A stretch of 64,000 nt of DNA from Bradyrhizobium acaciae (GCF_020889785.1 NZ_JACMYK010000004.1:62001-126000); one strand, 5' to 3'; positions 26,976-36,757 are shown, counted from the stretch's first letter. A program made the numbers and translations. Notes: generated by a model not told the origin, from the sequence alone.

Positions 26976-27346
26976 CCTTTTGCTATTAGAATTTGTTAAC
27001 GTAAGCGATAGGATCGCTGATTGCGTAGATCAAACGCTCGACGCCGAAAGCGGAGAACATGCCCGCAATCGGCAAAGTGCGGTGATCGCAGGCTTAATGT
27101 GCGCCTTTTCAATGAATCCGAGCCCTCGCGTTATCAATACGGCGCCGATCTTCTTGAGTCGGATGAGGACGTGTACCGCCGCTGGCTGGGAGCGCCGTTG
27201 CCAAGGACGACGCAAACGCTTGTTGCCTCGTCGACCCACTTGCTGCTCTTCCGAGGTGACGTGCTGTACCTGCAACCAAACTGTTACATTGGACGGGTCA
27301 CAATTGTGCGGGTCCACGTAGCCTCACGTCCAAGATCACCTGAACA

Positions 27347-27381
27347 GACATCCTACCCGAGCAAGCTTTCGAAAAGCTGAC
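27347..27381 (-). promoter_or_regulatory. tts box (TtsI-binding promoter element), orphan
   Basis: The minus strand reads GTCAGCTTTTCGAAAGCT followed by TGCTCGGGTAGGATG. The first 18 bases match the core of rhizobial tts boxes (GTCAGCTT-n-TCGAAAGCT) without mismatch. TtsI would drive leftward transcription from here. No established effector gene follows; candidates are the 105-residue ORF at 26658-26975 and a GTG-started 95-codon frame at 27030-27317. Confidence 0.75.
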
Positions 27382-27740
27382 GAAGCCGCGGCGTAGCTGC
27401 GGGCGCTCGGACAGGACGACATTGGCTGCGATGCCCGTCACGCCTACGCCACCGGCCTCCCCTCGGGTTGGCGTCGAGCCGAACGCGCCAACTTTGGATT
27501 GTCGACATTCTAAAGCTGAATCGCGCGACGCCCTATCGGATGGTCAGCAGCGGCAGCCTTTCGGTCCGGTAGCTGTGCGAAAGTTGAGAATTGCGAGTCG
27601 GGTACAGCCGGCGAGCGAACAACACGCCGAAATAGTCGGATGTAGTCAGCAGCCGGCAACTGAATGCATCCATTCAACCTGAACAATCGTTTCCCGTAAC
27701 GACCAAACCAGACGGCATGATCGGGCGGCTTTCGCATCGA
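27382..27740. other. Intergenic, nothing recognised
   Basis: 359 bases between the stop of the first NEL effector gene and the orphan tts box; no gene or terminator supported. Confidence 0.4.
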
Positions 27741-29651
27741 TCAGGGCTCGAGGCCGTGCTCCCGGAGAACCTTATGCACGAGCTCGCCTTTGATCTCGCG
27801 TGCGATTTCGCTGAGGATCTGGGCTCCGACCACCCGCCGGGCATCGACATCATCCATCAGGCCATGCTCGGCGAGCCGCTCGTTCAAGCGCGTCGGAAAC
27901 TCATTTTCGATCGCATCGACAATCCGGTCTCGCGTCGCGGAATGATCATCGGGGGCAATCCGCCCCACCGCCGTATCCCAGGGCTCCCAGCGCGTTGCCA
28001 GAAAATCCGCAAAGCCCGTCGCTTCCTGTTCCCGCACCGACGCCTCAGCCCTGGCAACGTCGTCCGCCGTAACCTCAGCGAGATTCAAGAAACGCATATC
28101 AGGCGCGATGTGGCGCAGTTCAAGCCGATCCCGTAGCTTTGTCTGATAGGCAAGATAGACCTCGATCTCGTCGATATCTGCCTCAGGGTAGGCACGACGC
28201 AGAGAGCTGACCGTCTCGCGTGCGATGTCGTCGAGCGCCCCCAAACGAAACATCACACGGCCGTGTTGGAGCAATTGGTCGAGCCGATTGTCATAGAGCC
28301 CGTCCTTGACATCAGTGTTTACGCGTGCGGTCTGCATGCCGTTCCAGGTCAAAGTGATGCGGTCCTCGCAGGATGCAGTCGCTCCATTGGCGAGCTCGAA
28401 AAACTGCTCGCGCAGCTGCGGCCTCATCGCAGCCTGTAGCAGATTCTCGGCCACCCGATCGCGGAATGCCTGATGACCATAGTTCACGGTGCCCGCGAGT
28501 CTTTCAAGGAACAGTGCGAAGTCCTGCGCACCCGGCTCTTCGGCGAAGCCTTGCCACGCGTCCACTGCGCCGGGCTCGTCCACGAGCCAATCCGCGACAA
28601 CCTCGTGGAGGGATGGCGGCTGATGTTCCACCGATTGTAGCGGCATCGACAGCAAGACCTGCGGGCCGGCATAATGCACGCCACGCGTGGCTGACGCCAA
28701 ATCGGCCAGCACCGGGGCCGGTATCGGATTGGACCGCAGGTCGATGCTAGACGCGCTGCCGAGCTGCGTCAGCACGGTAGCGGGCAGGCCTGTCAGCTGG
28801 TTATTGCTAGCGCCGAGCATTTCAAGGCTGACCGGGAGTGTCTGGGGCAGATTGGTCAGCTGATTTTCGCTGACGTCAAGGTAACCAAGTCTAGCCGGAA
28901 TCTCGGGCAGGCTTGTCAGCTGGTTGTCGCTTGCGTCCAGGTAGCGCAGTCTGGCTGGAAGCTCGGGCAGGCTCGTCAGCTGATTTTCGCTGACGTCCAG
29001 GCGGCGGAGCCTGCCTGGAAGGTCGGGCAGACCGGTCAGCTGGTTATTGCTGGCGGAGAACTCCTCGATCGTGGCGGGAAGGGCGGGCAGTTCGGTCAGC
29101 TGGTTGCCATCCACCATCAAGCTGCGGAGCCTGGATGGCAGCTCTGCCGGCAGGCTGGTCAGCTCGTTGGCTATGAGGTGGAGGTTCCGCAGCCTACTCG
29201 GAAGGGCGGGCAGACCTGTCATCCGGTTGTCAGAAGCGTAGAGGTCACGGAGTCCGCCCGGAAGCTGGGCCGGCAGGCTGCTCAACTGGTTACCGATGAC
29301 GTTGACGGTTCGGAGCCTGGGCGGGAGTGAGGCTGGCAAAGTGGTCAGGGACAATGACGACAAATTCAGCTCGTCTCTGACATTACCCTCGTCCCGCCAT
29401 GCCCTCGTCCGGTTGACCCCCTCTTGCCGATTCTCGTTTGGGCCCTGCCGCTCTTCTGCTGCCCAGCTCGCCAGAGCGCGGTCCTGCGACGAGACGAGGT
29501 CGGCGGCGGCCGCTCCCGTGACCCACCGCGTCAGGGCTGACGCCCACTGCGGCAGGCATGAGGGGGACCGCCCGGCGGCCGCAGATGCTGGCTCGATGCT
29601 TTCGGATTCGAAAGGCATGCTAGCGCCAGGCTGAGCTCGTTCGGTATTCAT
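27741..29651 (-). CDS. Type III effector, LRR + NEL E3 ubiquitin ligase (NopM family), copy A
   Basis: The protein has 636 residues. After a polar, serine-rich N terminus (secretion signal region) there are about ten leucine-rich repeats of the xLTSLPxLPxxLxxLxxxxNQ type (roughly 105-310), then a C-terminal NEL domain with the catalytic Cys428 in ATASCEDRITLTWNGMQ. NEL proteins (IpaH, SspH, NopM) are injected through the type III system and ubiquitinate host proteins. The frame is open to 29768, but that extension is translated tts-box DNA; ATG 29651 with GGAG 5 bases upstream lies 62 bases downstream of the box and is taken as the start. LRRs and the CxD motif are intact. Confidence 0.9.
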   Translation of the reverse strand: MNTERAQPGASMPFESESIEPASAAAGRSPSCLPQWASALTRWVTGAAAADLVSSQDRALASWAAEERQGPNENRQEGVNRTRAWRDEGNVRDELNLSSLSLTTLPASLPPRLRTVNVIGNQLSSLPAQLPGGLRDLYASDNRMTGLPALPSRLRNLHLIANELTSLPAELPSRLRSLMVDGNQLTELPALPATIEEFSASNNQLTGLPDLPGRLRRLDVSENQLTSLPELPARLRYLDASDNQLTSLPEIPARLGYLDVSENQLTNLPQTLPVSLEMLGASNNQLTGLPATVLTQLGSASSIDLRSNPIPAPVLADLASATRGVHYAGPQVLLSMPLQSVEHQPPSLHEVVADWLVDEPGAVDAWQGFAEEPGAQDFALFLERLAGTVNYGHQAFRDRVAENLLQAAMRPQLREQFFELANGATASCEDRITLTWNGMQTARVNTDVKDGLYDNRLDQLLQHGRVMFRLGALDDIARETVSSLRRAYPEADIDEIEVYLAYQTKLRDRLELRHIAPDMRFLNLAEVTADDVARAEASVREQEATGFADFLATRWEPWDTAVGRIAPDDHSATRDRIVDAIENEFPTRLNERLAEHGLMDDVDARRVVGAQILSEIAREIKGELVHKVLREHGLEP

Positions 29652-29712
29652 TGAACTCCATGACGTGTTGGACTTAGCCGATGAGACGGCACTATCAGCT
29701 AGATCGAGACTT

Positions 29713-29747
29713 CGCATGGTAGGAAGCTCAGCTGTCGATAAGCTGAC
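29713..29747 (-). promoter_or_regulatory. tts box of NEL effector A
   Basis: The minus strand reads GTCAGCTTATCGACAGCT, one mismatch from the tts core (GTCAGCTT-n-TCGAAAGCT). It lies inside the longest open frame of effector A and so fixes the real start downstream of it. Confidence 0.8.
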
Positions 29748-30124
29748 GAGCGTCAGGTCATCCGCCATGAAGAGGTTGCAAAGCTACTCGTTGTTCGCTC
29801 GGTAAGGATCCTGCGCTGTCGCGCAGCTACTCAAATATTTCAATACCACATTCGCAGCGTCGGGCACGAGACTGCTACTCAGGCCGAACCAGAACTCCGT
29901 CCGGACGAAACACTCAGAGGTAGGTCACCTTGAACCGTTTCGCTGGTTGGAAACTGACTGGTCCGGCGTACAGCGTGGTCGCCTCGTGAGGCTCGCCGGC
30001 GCTTGCCTGCTGCTCGAACGCCTCGCCGGCTGCATGTGTGGTCCGAGGAGAATGAGGAACCGCGCTCCACAGACTGCAGAGCCTGTCATTCAGGTGCATT
30101 TTCTGGTCGCGCTATAGCTTCGGC
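29748..30124. other. Intergenic between MATE and effector A
   Basis: 377 bases. A 61-codon minus-strand frame at 29914-30099 has no good ribosome site or family; not called. Confidence 0.4.
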
Positions 30125-31582
30125 TCATGGCGGGCCCACCGCTCCAGCTGAAGCCTGACTCATGGCTGCTACGGGAGTTCTGTTCGCCAAAAGACGCAAA
30201 CGTATCACAAGCAGGGCCGCGTAAATGGCCTTGCCGATGGACAAGCCGATCCAAATACCGATGGCACCGAGGCCAGTTTTCAAGCCGAGCACGTAGCTGA
30301 CCGAAAGGCCGATCAGCCAGTAAGCGACGCCTGCGAAGAGCAGCGGCACACGCGTGTCCCTTAAGCCGCGCAGGCCGCCAGCGGCAATGCTCTGAAGTGC
30401 ATCTGTAACGAAGAAGCTCGCTCCGACAAGGATGAGAGCTGCAGTCAGCTTGATCGTGGCGTCCGCATTGCTGGCCGATTGGTCGACGAACAGCTCGGCG
30501 ATTGTAAAGCGCGTGCCGACCACCGCAACGGTAGCGACCGCCGCGATCAAAACTCCAAGCAGCATGGCGGCAAAACCAGCTTGTCTGATACCTGATAGAT
30601 CGTTGCGGCCGAGTGCGTGTCCGATGCGTAGGCTCACCGCCATTCCGATGCAAAACGGGATCATGAACTGGGCGGCTGCAACCTGGAATGCGATCTGATG
30701 TGCGGCAACCGCGGTGGTGCTGATCACACCCATCAGGAGGGCCGTCGCAGAGAAAAGACCTGATTCCATAAAAATAGCGAGCGAAATCGGGGTGCCGACC
30801 ACAAGGAGCTCCCGCATCAATGGCCAATCGAACCGCCAAAGATATCGGAGCACCTGGTAGTCGCGAAAAGGACGGCAGTATGTAACGAACCAAATACCGG
30901 CCAGAAAGGTCCCACTGTTCACCAGACTGGTCGCAAGGCCGGCCCCGAACAAGTCAAGTCGCGGCAAGCCAAATTTGCCGGTGATCAACAGATAGGCCAG
31001 CAGTGCGTTGGTTGGAATGGCGGCGAGCGTGATCCACAAGGCCGGCGCCGGCCGATCGACCGCTGCCATGAAACTGCGGATCGCCAAAAACCAGAGCGCC
31101 GGCAAGATGCCCCAGGTGAGCCCGAACAGATATTGTTGAGCTAACCGCGCGATAGCTGGCTCCTGGCCAAGCGCAAGCACGATTTGCTCGCCTTGCACCG
31201 CCAAAACTATCATCGGCGCCCATAGAACGACTGCAATCCATAGCCCCATGCGCAGCGAGCTCCGTACCAGGGCGGTGTTTGCCGCGCCCCGGGCTTGCGC
31301 TGCGAGCGGCCCTACTGCCGAGATTACGCCGCCTGCGAAGGTCAGGCCAACCGATAAGATCATGCCGGCAAGCGCGGCTGCCGCGAGGGCGTCGGTGCCG
31401 ATGTGGCCGATCCATGCCAGATCCGTCGCCATCATCGCGATCTGCGCAAGTTGCGTGAGCGCGATCGGGGTCGCGAGCGTCGCAGTTACGGCGAGTTCGC
31501 CACTGAGGTGATGGCGAGCCACCCATTTGGCGAACTGGCGACGCCAGGATGATAGCTGCGTGTCGTCCCCTGTCTTACTCAT
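30125..31582 (-). CDS. MATE-family multidrug/toxin exporter
   Basis: The protein has 485 residues from ATG 31582 (the frame extends 17 codons further). Twelve hydrophobic helices in two six-helix halves fit the MATE/NorM fold: the first helix contains ATPIALTQLAQIAMMATDLAWIG, characteristic of the family, and the second half begins near LVVGTPISLAIFMESGLFSATALLMG. Transport would be proton- or sodium-coupled export of cationic or phenolic compounds across the inner membrane. It is not visibly part of an operon and precedes effector A. Confidence 0.9.
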   Translation of the reverse strand: MSKTGDDTQLSSWRRQFAKWVARHHLSGELAVTATLATPIALTQLAQIAMMATDLAWIGHIGTDALAAAALAGMILSVGLTFAGGVISAVGPLAAQARGAANTALVRSSLRMGLWIAVVLWAPMIVLAVQGEQIVLALGQEPAIARLAQQYLFGLTWGILPALWFLAIRSFMAAVDRPAPALWITLAAIPTNALLAYLLITGKFGLPRLDLFGAGLATSLVNSGTFLAGIWFVTYCRPFRDYQVLRYLWRFDWPLMRELLVVGTPISLAIFMESGLFSATALLMGVISTTAVAAHQIAFQVAAAQFMIPFCIGMAVSLRIGHALGRNDLSGIRQAGFAAMLLGVLIAAVATVAVVGTRFTIAELFVDQSASNADATIKLTAALILVGASFFVTDALQSIAAGGLRGLRDTRVPLLFAGVAYWLIGLSVSYVLGLKTGLGAIGIWIGLSIGKAIYAALLVIRLRLLANRTPVAAMSQASAGAVGPP

Positions 31583-32286
31583 TGAATGCCGCCGCTCCGG
31601 ATTCCGCGCTTCAGCCAATTGCCGTGCTGACACGACATTCGCGCCGCAATCTAGGGTCGCGTCATCGGCACTGTCATTGCTGATAGCATGTTCTCAATCG
31701 ATGGCGCTCCGCTCAAAAATGGTAAGAGCGTTTGGCCAGCAAGGAAAAGCGAACACTGGTATGAGCGTTGTGATTGCGACTCGGCTGTCCCGCTTTCAGA
31801 CGCCGCCTGTCTCAAGCGCGACAACAGGACATTTGCAGGGAATTAATGCAACGACAGGCGCGTCATTCTTCAATGAAAAACTCTCAAGCGCCATTGGCAT
31901 GTCGATTGCTTGAAAGATGTGAGAGATTTATGCGGCCATGATGTTTCTCCAGTAACCCATACGGGCTTTCTAATGAAGATTGTCGCATCCGTTCGACTTC
32001 AGGGGTCTCGCCAGGCGCGCTCCACCGCGCATGCCTGGATGGCAGCGTTTTGTCACCTTCAGATCGCGGTTAGATTTGACGGTCGGCACCAATCACCTTC
32101 CAAGGAGCACGTCACGAATGCGCATGCCAGATCGAAGGTGTTACATCAGAAGGCGATCTATCGCCTGACCTTTCATCGACATCGCAAGCGTGAGCGTCAA
32201 TCAACGGCGAGATGCCGAGCCGTTTTCCTTGAAGCTGAGCGACGGCTAGGCATCGGAGCTTGCGCTGGCAGAAGATTGATGAGCTG
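31583..32286. other. Intergenic, nothing recognised
   Basis: About 700 bases. A plus-strand frame (31910-32287) is open, but its composition does not look coding and it has no family features. Confidence 0.4.
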
Positions 32287-32571
32287 ATGCAGAACGATTG
32301 GGATCCTGACCAACTATTCAGGCAACAGGACGAGCTCAAGGTCAAGATGCTTTGTGCCCAATCGGTTATAGCCGAATGTAAGGCAGAATTGGCGGAGCTC
32401 GAGCGCAGACTTGAGGGGCGATCGGCCTCGTCGCCGATCGATGAACGCCAGCGCAACTCTACAGTCAATAGTTCAATACCTAACACGCGACCGCGCGAAT
32501 CCCAAAGCGTCGATGATGCTGTTGATCAGAACGCTACTGTAGCGTTTTCGAGCCGATCATGGGACCGATGA
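32287..32571 (+). CDS. Hypothetical protein with short coiled coil
   Basis: A 94-residue ORF starting MQNDWDPDQLFRQQDELKVK. Residues 8-48 form an amphipathic helix likely to be a coiled coil (KMLCAQSVIAECKAELAELERRLEG); the tail is polar and unstructured. No family is recognised, and the ribosome site is weak. The protein-like N-terminal half argues for a gene, while the tail may be out-of-frame remnant. Confidence 0.35.
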   Translation: MQNDWDPDQLFRQQDELKVKMLCAQSVIAECKAELAELERRLEGRSASSPIDERQRNSTVNSSIPNTRPRESQSVDDAVDQNATVAFSSRSWDR

Positions 32572-33093
32572 TTCTGCCGCCGCAGGCGAGAGGTGTTTGT
32601 CATGGACCTGGCGAAGACCTCTGGATGCATCGTGTTGCGGACCCGGTGCGCGAACTGCACAATCGAGATCGGCCCTGCCGCTAGGCTCAGGCGCTTTGGA
32701 CACGTTGCGCTGCTGGGACTGTAGGACCGTATCGTAGCGTTTTGACGAGAGCCTCCTGTTTCGGGGGGCTCACGCAGATTTCGCCGAATGTCAAAAGCTT
32801 TCCACCTGGACGCACGGCGAGTGGTCGTCTTGTTCATCTTCAGGTCGTTCAAATTGCGGGTAGACGAGTCTGGAGCGGGCGTTCAATGATCATGATGGTG
32901 CGCGGCCGTGGGACAAAGCTTACGATGCCCCCCGCGGTGCTGACTGGGGATGCCGACCATGCGCGTCCGGCATCGCGTGGATGATGAAGTCGCTGCAAGC
33001 GATCACAATGCGATCCGGAAGAGAGCGGGTAAGCGGCGGCCACTTAAATAGGAAGAGGGGGCTCAGGAAATGCGATCCGGTGCCGGCCGCAGC
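32572..33093. other. Intergenic, nothing recognised
   Basis: About 520 bases ahead of a tts box; only short frames. Confidence 0.4.
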
Positions 33094-33130
33094 TCGTCAG
33101 CTTCTCGAAAGCTTGCCCGATTAAGGACTA
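33094..33130 (+). promoter_or_regulatory. tts box of a broken effector
   Basis: The bases from 33096 read GTCAGCTTCTCGAAAGCT, a full match to the tts core, followed by TGCCCGATTAAGG. The first ATG downstream is at 33157 and begins a frame that resembles an effector N terminus but is interrupted. Confidence 0.8.
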
Positions 33131-33156
33131 ACCCACTGATTCGGGGTGATGCTGGC

Positions 33157-33791
33157 ATGGAATCGAGCAATTTCGACATATCCAATGCAGCACCTCCGGC
33201 ATCGTACATGAGACGATCAGAAACCGGACGAGCCGGAACAGTACGCCTTTGAGCAGCAATTGGATGCAGCGCATGTGGCCGTTCCCGCTGGGCCTGCCAG
33301 ACGCCGCGGCCGCAGGCCGCCCAAATGTCTCGCGCGCGGATTTTCATTGCATTCACGGATGATGAGCGGTCTCAGTACTCGCCGGAAACTGTCACCCTTG
33401 ACGGCCAAAAAGTATGTTCAAATGCTTTACAGGGTGGCCGAATTACCTCGGCGAGCGTGAACAGTCGGTCGAAGCCAGTGATGGGAATGCACTAAATCAG
33501 GCCTCTGACACAGTGTTCAAGGAGAGCAAACACGTAGGTATGGGCCTGCGGGCGCTTCAAGAACAGCGCGGTAGTTCAGCAGTCAGGGGCCGGCACGTGC
33601 GTGCCGCGGCTCCAGCGGGTGCCGGGCACTCACCTGTTGCTCCCATCGAGGCTGATGCGCCCCGCCTTATCGAAAGCGTCATAAACGAAGGTATGAAACG
33701 CAAGCACTGGACGCTGGCCACCGCCCAGCATCATGACACGACACGGCGGCTTACTGGCCGACCTGTATGTCTTCCTGCAAGACGGCTGTGA
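33157..33791 (+). pseudogene. Frameshifted type III effector remnant behind a tts box
   Basis: From ATG 33157 the frame gives MESSNFDISNAAPPASYMRR, a serine-rich start, and stops at 33252. Continuing in the next frame from about 33225 gives EQYAFEQQLDAAHVAVPAG, RRRGRRPPKCLA and LSPLTAKKYVQMLYRVAEL; a second shift near 33440 continues YLGEREQSVEASDGNALNQA and VGMGLRALQEQRGS. The pieces join smoothly, so this is one gene split by two frameshifts. The TAKKYVQMLYRVAEYL-like part recalls the core-binding helix of tyrosine recombinases and segments of large rhizobial effectors such as NopD-type proteins; the family is not certain. Confidence 0.6.
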
Positions 33792-34017
33792 CGGGCGTGC
33801 ACGGCTCTCTCTCCGCTGTGAGCTGGAAATCGTGTGCGCCCTTGCAGGGCCGCTCATCGCCCTTGCCGCATTGCTGCTGCGAGCTCGTGAAAGTCTCTGC
33901 ATCCTCTGCGTCTTACAAATGTCATCTTGCGCGGCGAGTGAGGCGAGCCGCGGCGGATCAGTTCGCGTGCACAAGACAATTAGGCCGCATCGATCGCGCG
34001 GCGAAGAGACGAGGTCG

Positions 34018-35316
34018 ATGACACAGCCTTTTCGAGCATGCAGCCTGTTATCCATCATTGCCTGCATCATTCTCTGTCCGGAAGCCTATGCACAAGATCG
34101 TCGCAAAGTTACCGAGCCTACTGCACCTCAGACGGTGTGCGACCGGCCCGTGCCGACCGGCAAGCAAGATACTGTCACCTTGCAAGATGCCATCGACCAA
34201 TGCCCGTCGGGGGCCGCCGTGTACCTAGGGCGGGGCGAGTTCCGGTCGGGTCCTCTCGAGATGAAATCGGGCGTGACGTTATGGATCGGACGAGGCGCCA
34301 AGCTCATCGCCATCCCCGAACCGGCTGCTTACGACAAGGGCCGTGGACAGTGTGGTCGCATCTCGGGCAAGGGCGATGGTTGCCGGCCGTTCATCAGCTT
34401 TTCCAAAACCCGTGGCGGCGGTATCTACGGGGACGGCATCATCGATGGTCAGGGCGGCACAACCATGGTCGGCGGCGCCGAAACCTGGTGGCAGCTCGCC
34501 CGCCGCGCCCAAGCCGAAGGCGGCAACCAAAACGCCCCGCGCTTGATCCAGATCGATCATGCGCAAGATATCACGTTCGCGGGTGTCACCTTGCGCAATG
34601 CGCCCAATTTTCATATCGCGATGAACCGGGTCGAAGGTGCCACGTTTTGGGGCCTCACCATCGATGCCCCGGCGGATGCCCGTAATACCGACGGCATCGA
34701 CCCTGGCGCGAGCCAGGATGTGACCATCACCGGTAGCTTCATCCGAACCGGAGACGACAACGTCGCCATCAAGGCCGGCGATAATGGCTCAAGCAGCCAT
34801 ATCTCCATCATCGATAATTATTTCGGCTGGGGGCACGGCATGTCGATCGGTAGCGAGGTGAATTCCGGGGCCAGCGACATAGTTGTGCGTAATCTGACGC
34901 TGGACGGAACGACGTCTGGTCTGCGCATCAAGAGCGATGTCAGTCGCGGCGGTCTGGTCGAGCGCGTGACTTACGAAAACATCTGTCTAAGGGGCAACCG
35001 GTGGCCACTGGCGTTCGATGCGAAATACGATCCGCGTGCACAGGGCTCGCGGATTCCGGTCTATCGGCAGATTGTTCTGCGCCATGTGCGTGGCGACAGT
35101 GGCGCGCTGATGATGCGGGGCGTAGACGAGCGCCATGCCCTTGACGTAACACTCGAGGATGTCCGATTTTCCAGTTCCGCGACCTGGCAGCTCGAACATG
35201 CAAAGGTGACCGCCGATAACTCTGACGTATGGCCGCCGTTGCCGGGGCGAACGACAGAACCGCTGTTGCGCGGATCGGACGCTTGTTCCAGCGCATTCCG
35301 AGACGTTCACCGGTAA
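34018..35316 (+). CDS. Secreted polygalacturonase (glycoside hydrolase family 28)
   Basis: The protein has 432 residues. Residues 1-24 (MTQPFRACSLLSIIACIILC...) are a signal peptide. The right-handed beta-helix carries all four GH28 catalytic-site motifs in order: NTDGIDPG, GDDNVAIKAG, GHGMSIGSE and LRIKSD. It should hydrolyse alpha-1,4-galacturonan in plant cell walls. ATG 34018 with GAGG 4 bases upstream is chosen; the frame open from 33733 includes no further signal. The next gene, a pectin methylesterase, is in the same direction 220 bases on. A tts box lies about 0.9 kb upstream with a broken gene between. Confidence 0.92.
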   Translation: MTQPFRACSLLSIIACIILCPEAYAQDRRKVTEPTAPQTVCDRPVPTGKQDTVTLQDAIDQCPSGAAVYLGRGEFRSGPLEMKSGVTLWIGRGAKLIAIPEPAAYDKGRGQCGRISGKGDGCRPFISFSKTRGGGIYGDGIIDGQGGTTMVGGAETWWQLARRAQAEGGNQNAPRLIQIDHAQDITFAGVTLRNAPNFHIAMNRVEGATFWGLTIDAPADARNTDGIDPGASQDVTITGSFIRTGDDNVAIKAGDNGSSSHISIIDNYFGWGHGMSIGSEVNSGASDIVVRNLTLDGTTSGLRIKSDVSRGGLVERVTYENICLRGNRWPLAFDAKYDPRAQGSRIPVYRQIVLRHVRGDSGALMMRGVDERHALDVTLEDVRFSSSATWQLEHAKVTADNSDVWPPLPGRTTEPLLRGSDACSSAFRDVHR

Positions 35317-35536
35317 ACATACGGCCCCGGCGCGGAACGTCGGAGCGGAGAAGCCGCATCGATGGGCTTGGATTGCCGATATTGGCGGAAGAAAGCCTCA
35401 TGGCCCGCGTCCGCTTCGCGACTGGTTAGCAAGCTGGCATTGAGAGTGTTGCGCTCAGGATCCTCGGGTTATCTCGCGGCCGCGCGTTATATCGACTGCA
35501 GGGAAGCGCCGCAAACGCGACCAAGGGGAAGGTCAA

Positions 35537-36580
35537 ATGAGAAGAATATTCTTGATGTTCGCCGCCCTTCTGGCCGGATATTTCTGTCTCCCGGCAGTAT
35601 ACGCTGAGGCATTATTGGTGTCGCATGCCGCAAATGCAGACTATCACTCCGTGCAGGAAGCCATCAACGCGTTGCCAGCGCAAGGCGGGGATGTTCGGAT
35701 CGCGCCGGGGATCTATCGCGAGAAGATCAAAGCCTCAAAGTCCGGTATTCATATCGTGGGGACTGGCGGTAAACCGGAGGATACGGTGATTGTGTATGGC
35801 GACGGCGCGATCGATGCGGGAGGAACCGCGCGTTCGGCAACACTGGATGCCGCTGGCGATGACTTCCGGCTCGAAAATCTGACCATCCAAAACGACTACG
35901 CCCTCAATCCAGCCAATCCCCCCTCGCAAGCAGTAGCGTTGTCAGTTACCGGAGACCGGGACGTCATTACGCGCGTCCGCCTGCTTGGCGCCCAGGACAC
36001 GCTGTTTGCCGGCAAGGGACCGAACGGCCGAATGTCACGACAATACTTCTCGAAGTGCTACATCGAGGGGCATGTCGATTTTATATTCGGCAACGCCAAG
36101 GCCTGGTTTCGCCAATGTGAGTTGCACGGCATCGCCAATCAGGCGGTCATCTATACCGCTCAGAGCAAGGCAGCGCCGGATGAGGACAGTGGCTACGTTT
36201 TTGATCATTGCAGGCTAACTGCCGACCCTGTTGCGGGCTATATCGCCCTTGGCCGCCCTTGGCGCCCCTACGCCACAGTGGTCTTCCTGTCGGCGAAGAT
36301 AGATACCCCCGTGATCGCGGAAGGGTGGCGCGAATGGACGCCCGGTAAGACCAAGACGTTGAAGACAAGCTATTATGCTGAATACAGATCCTCCGGCGTC
36401 GGGGCCAACCCCTCAGGCCGCGAGCCTCACTCCCATCAATTGACAGATGGCGAAGCTGCGAGATGGTCGCTGAGCGTGTTCTTCGGAGACGCCACAGATT
36501 GGTTGCCGACGAACCATCACGATCGAACACAGAGCAGCGTTCAGGGCGAAGGGTCTCGACGGCGATTCTCGGATGAATGA
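35537..36580 (+). CDS. Secreted pectin methylesterase (carbohydrate esterase family 8)
   Basis: The protein has 347 residues. A signal peptide is at 1-23 (MRRIFLMFAALLAGYFCLPAVYA). Pectinesterase motifs are GAQDTLF (catalytic Asp), YIEGHVDFIFGNAKAWF (second catalytic Asp) and LGRPWRPYATVVF (catalytic-site Arg). It removes methyl groups from homogalacturonan, making it a substrate for the polygalacturonase encoded just upstream, so the two form a wall-degrading pair. ATG 35537 has AAGGTCAA about 5 bases upstream. The C-terminal 40 residues are rich in His/Ser and not typical. Confidence 0.92.
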   Translation: MRRIFLMFAALLAGYFCLPAVYAEALLVSHAANADYHSVQEAINALPAQGGDVRIAPGIYREKIKASKSGIHIVGTGGKPEDTVIVYGDGAIDAGGTARSATLDAAGDDFRLENLTIQNDYALNPANPPSQAVALSVTGDRDVITRVRLLGAQDTLFAGKGPNGRMSRQYFSKCYIEGHVDFIFGNAKAWFRQCELHGIANQAVIYTAQSKAAPDEDSGYVFDHCRLTADPVAGYIALGRPWRPYATVVFLSAKIDTPVIAEGWREWTPGKTKTLKTSYYAEYRSSGVGANPSGREPHSHQLTDGEAARWSLSVFFGDATDWLPTNHHDRTQSSVQGEGSRRRFSDE

Positions 36581-36601
36581 CGGGAGGAGAGCCCAATTGT
36601 C

Positions 36602-36757
36602 ATGGAGGTTCTTGTACAGAAACCAACTGGCGCCCGAGTCAAAACGATAGAAGGGGCCGGCGCGACGATCTCATCGGTTCGCGGCGCGCCCACATGCGTC
36701 CGCGCCGGCTCGCAGATCATCTTTTCCTTTTGGCAGTTCAGTGTCGGCAAGCGCTAG
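36602..36757 (+). CDS. Hypothetical 51-residue protein
   Basis: A small ORF starting MEVLVQKPTGARVKTIEGAG, 21 bases after the pectin methylesterase stop. GGAGGAG lies 11 bases upstream of the ATG. The sequence has alternating hydrophobic residues like a small beta-barrel or fragment of one (VLVQKPTGARVKTIEG, QIIFSFWQFSVGKR). No family is recognised. It could be the third gene of the pectin operon or a remnant. Confidence 0.35.
   Translation: MEVLVQKPTGARVKTIEGAGATISSVRGAPTCVRAGSQIIFSFWQFSVGKR

Noticed and set aside
27030..27317. GTG-started 95-codon frame directly behind the orphan tts box
   Set aside because: It begins 30 bases after the box but has no ribosome site and its composition looks like a shadow frame; kept only as an alternative in the finding.
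29914..30099. 61-codon frame between the MATE gene and effector A, with GTCAGTTTCC resembling a tts box
   Set aside because: The TCG and AAGCT parts of the tts core are missing, and the frame has no ribosome site.
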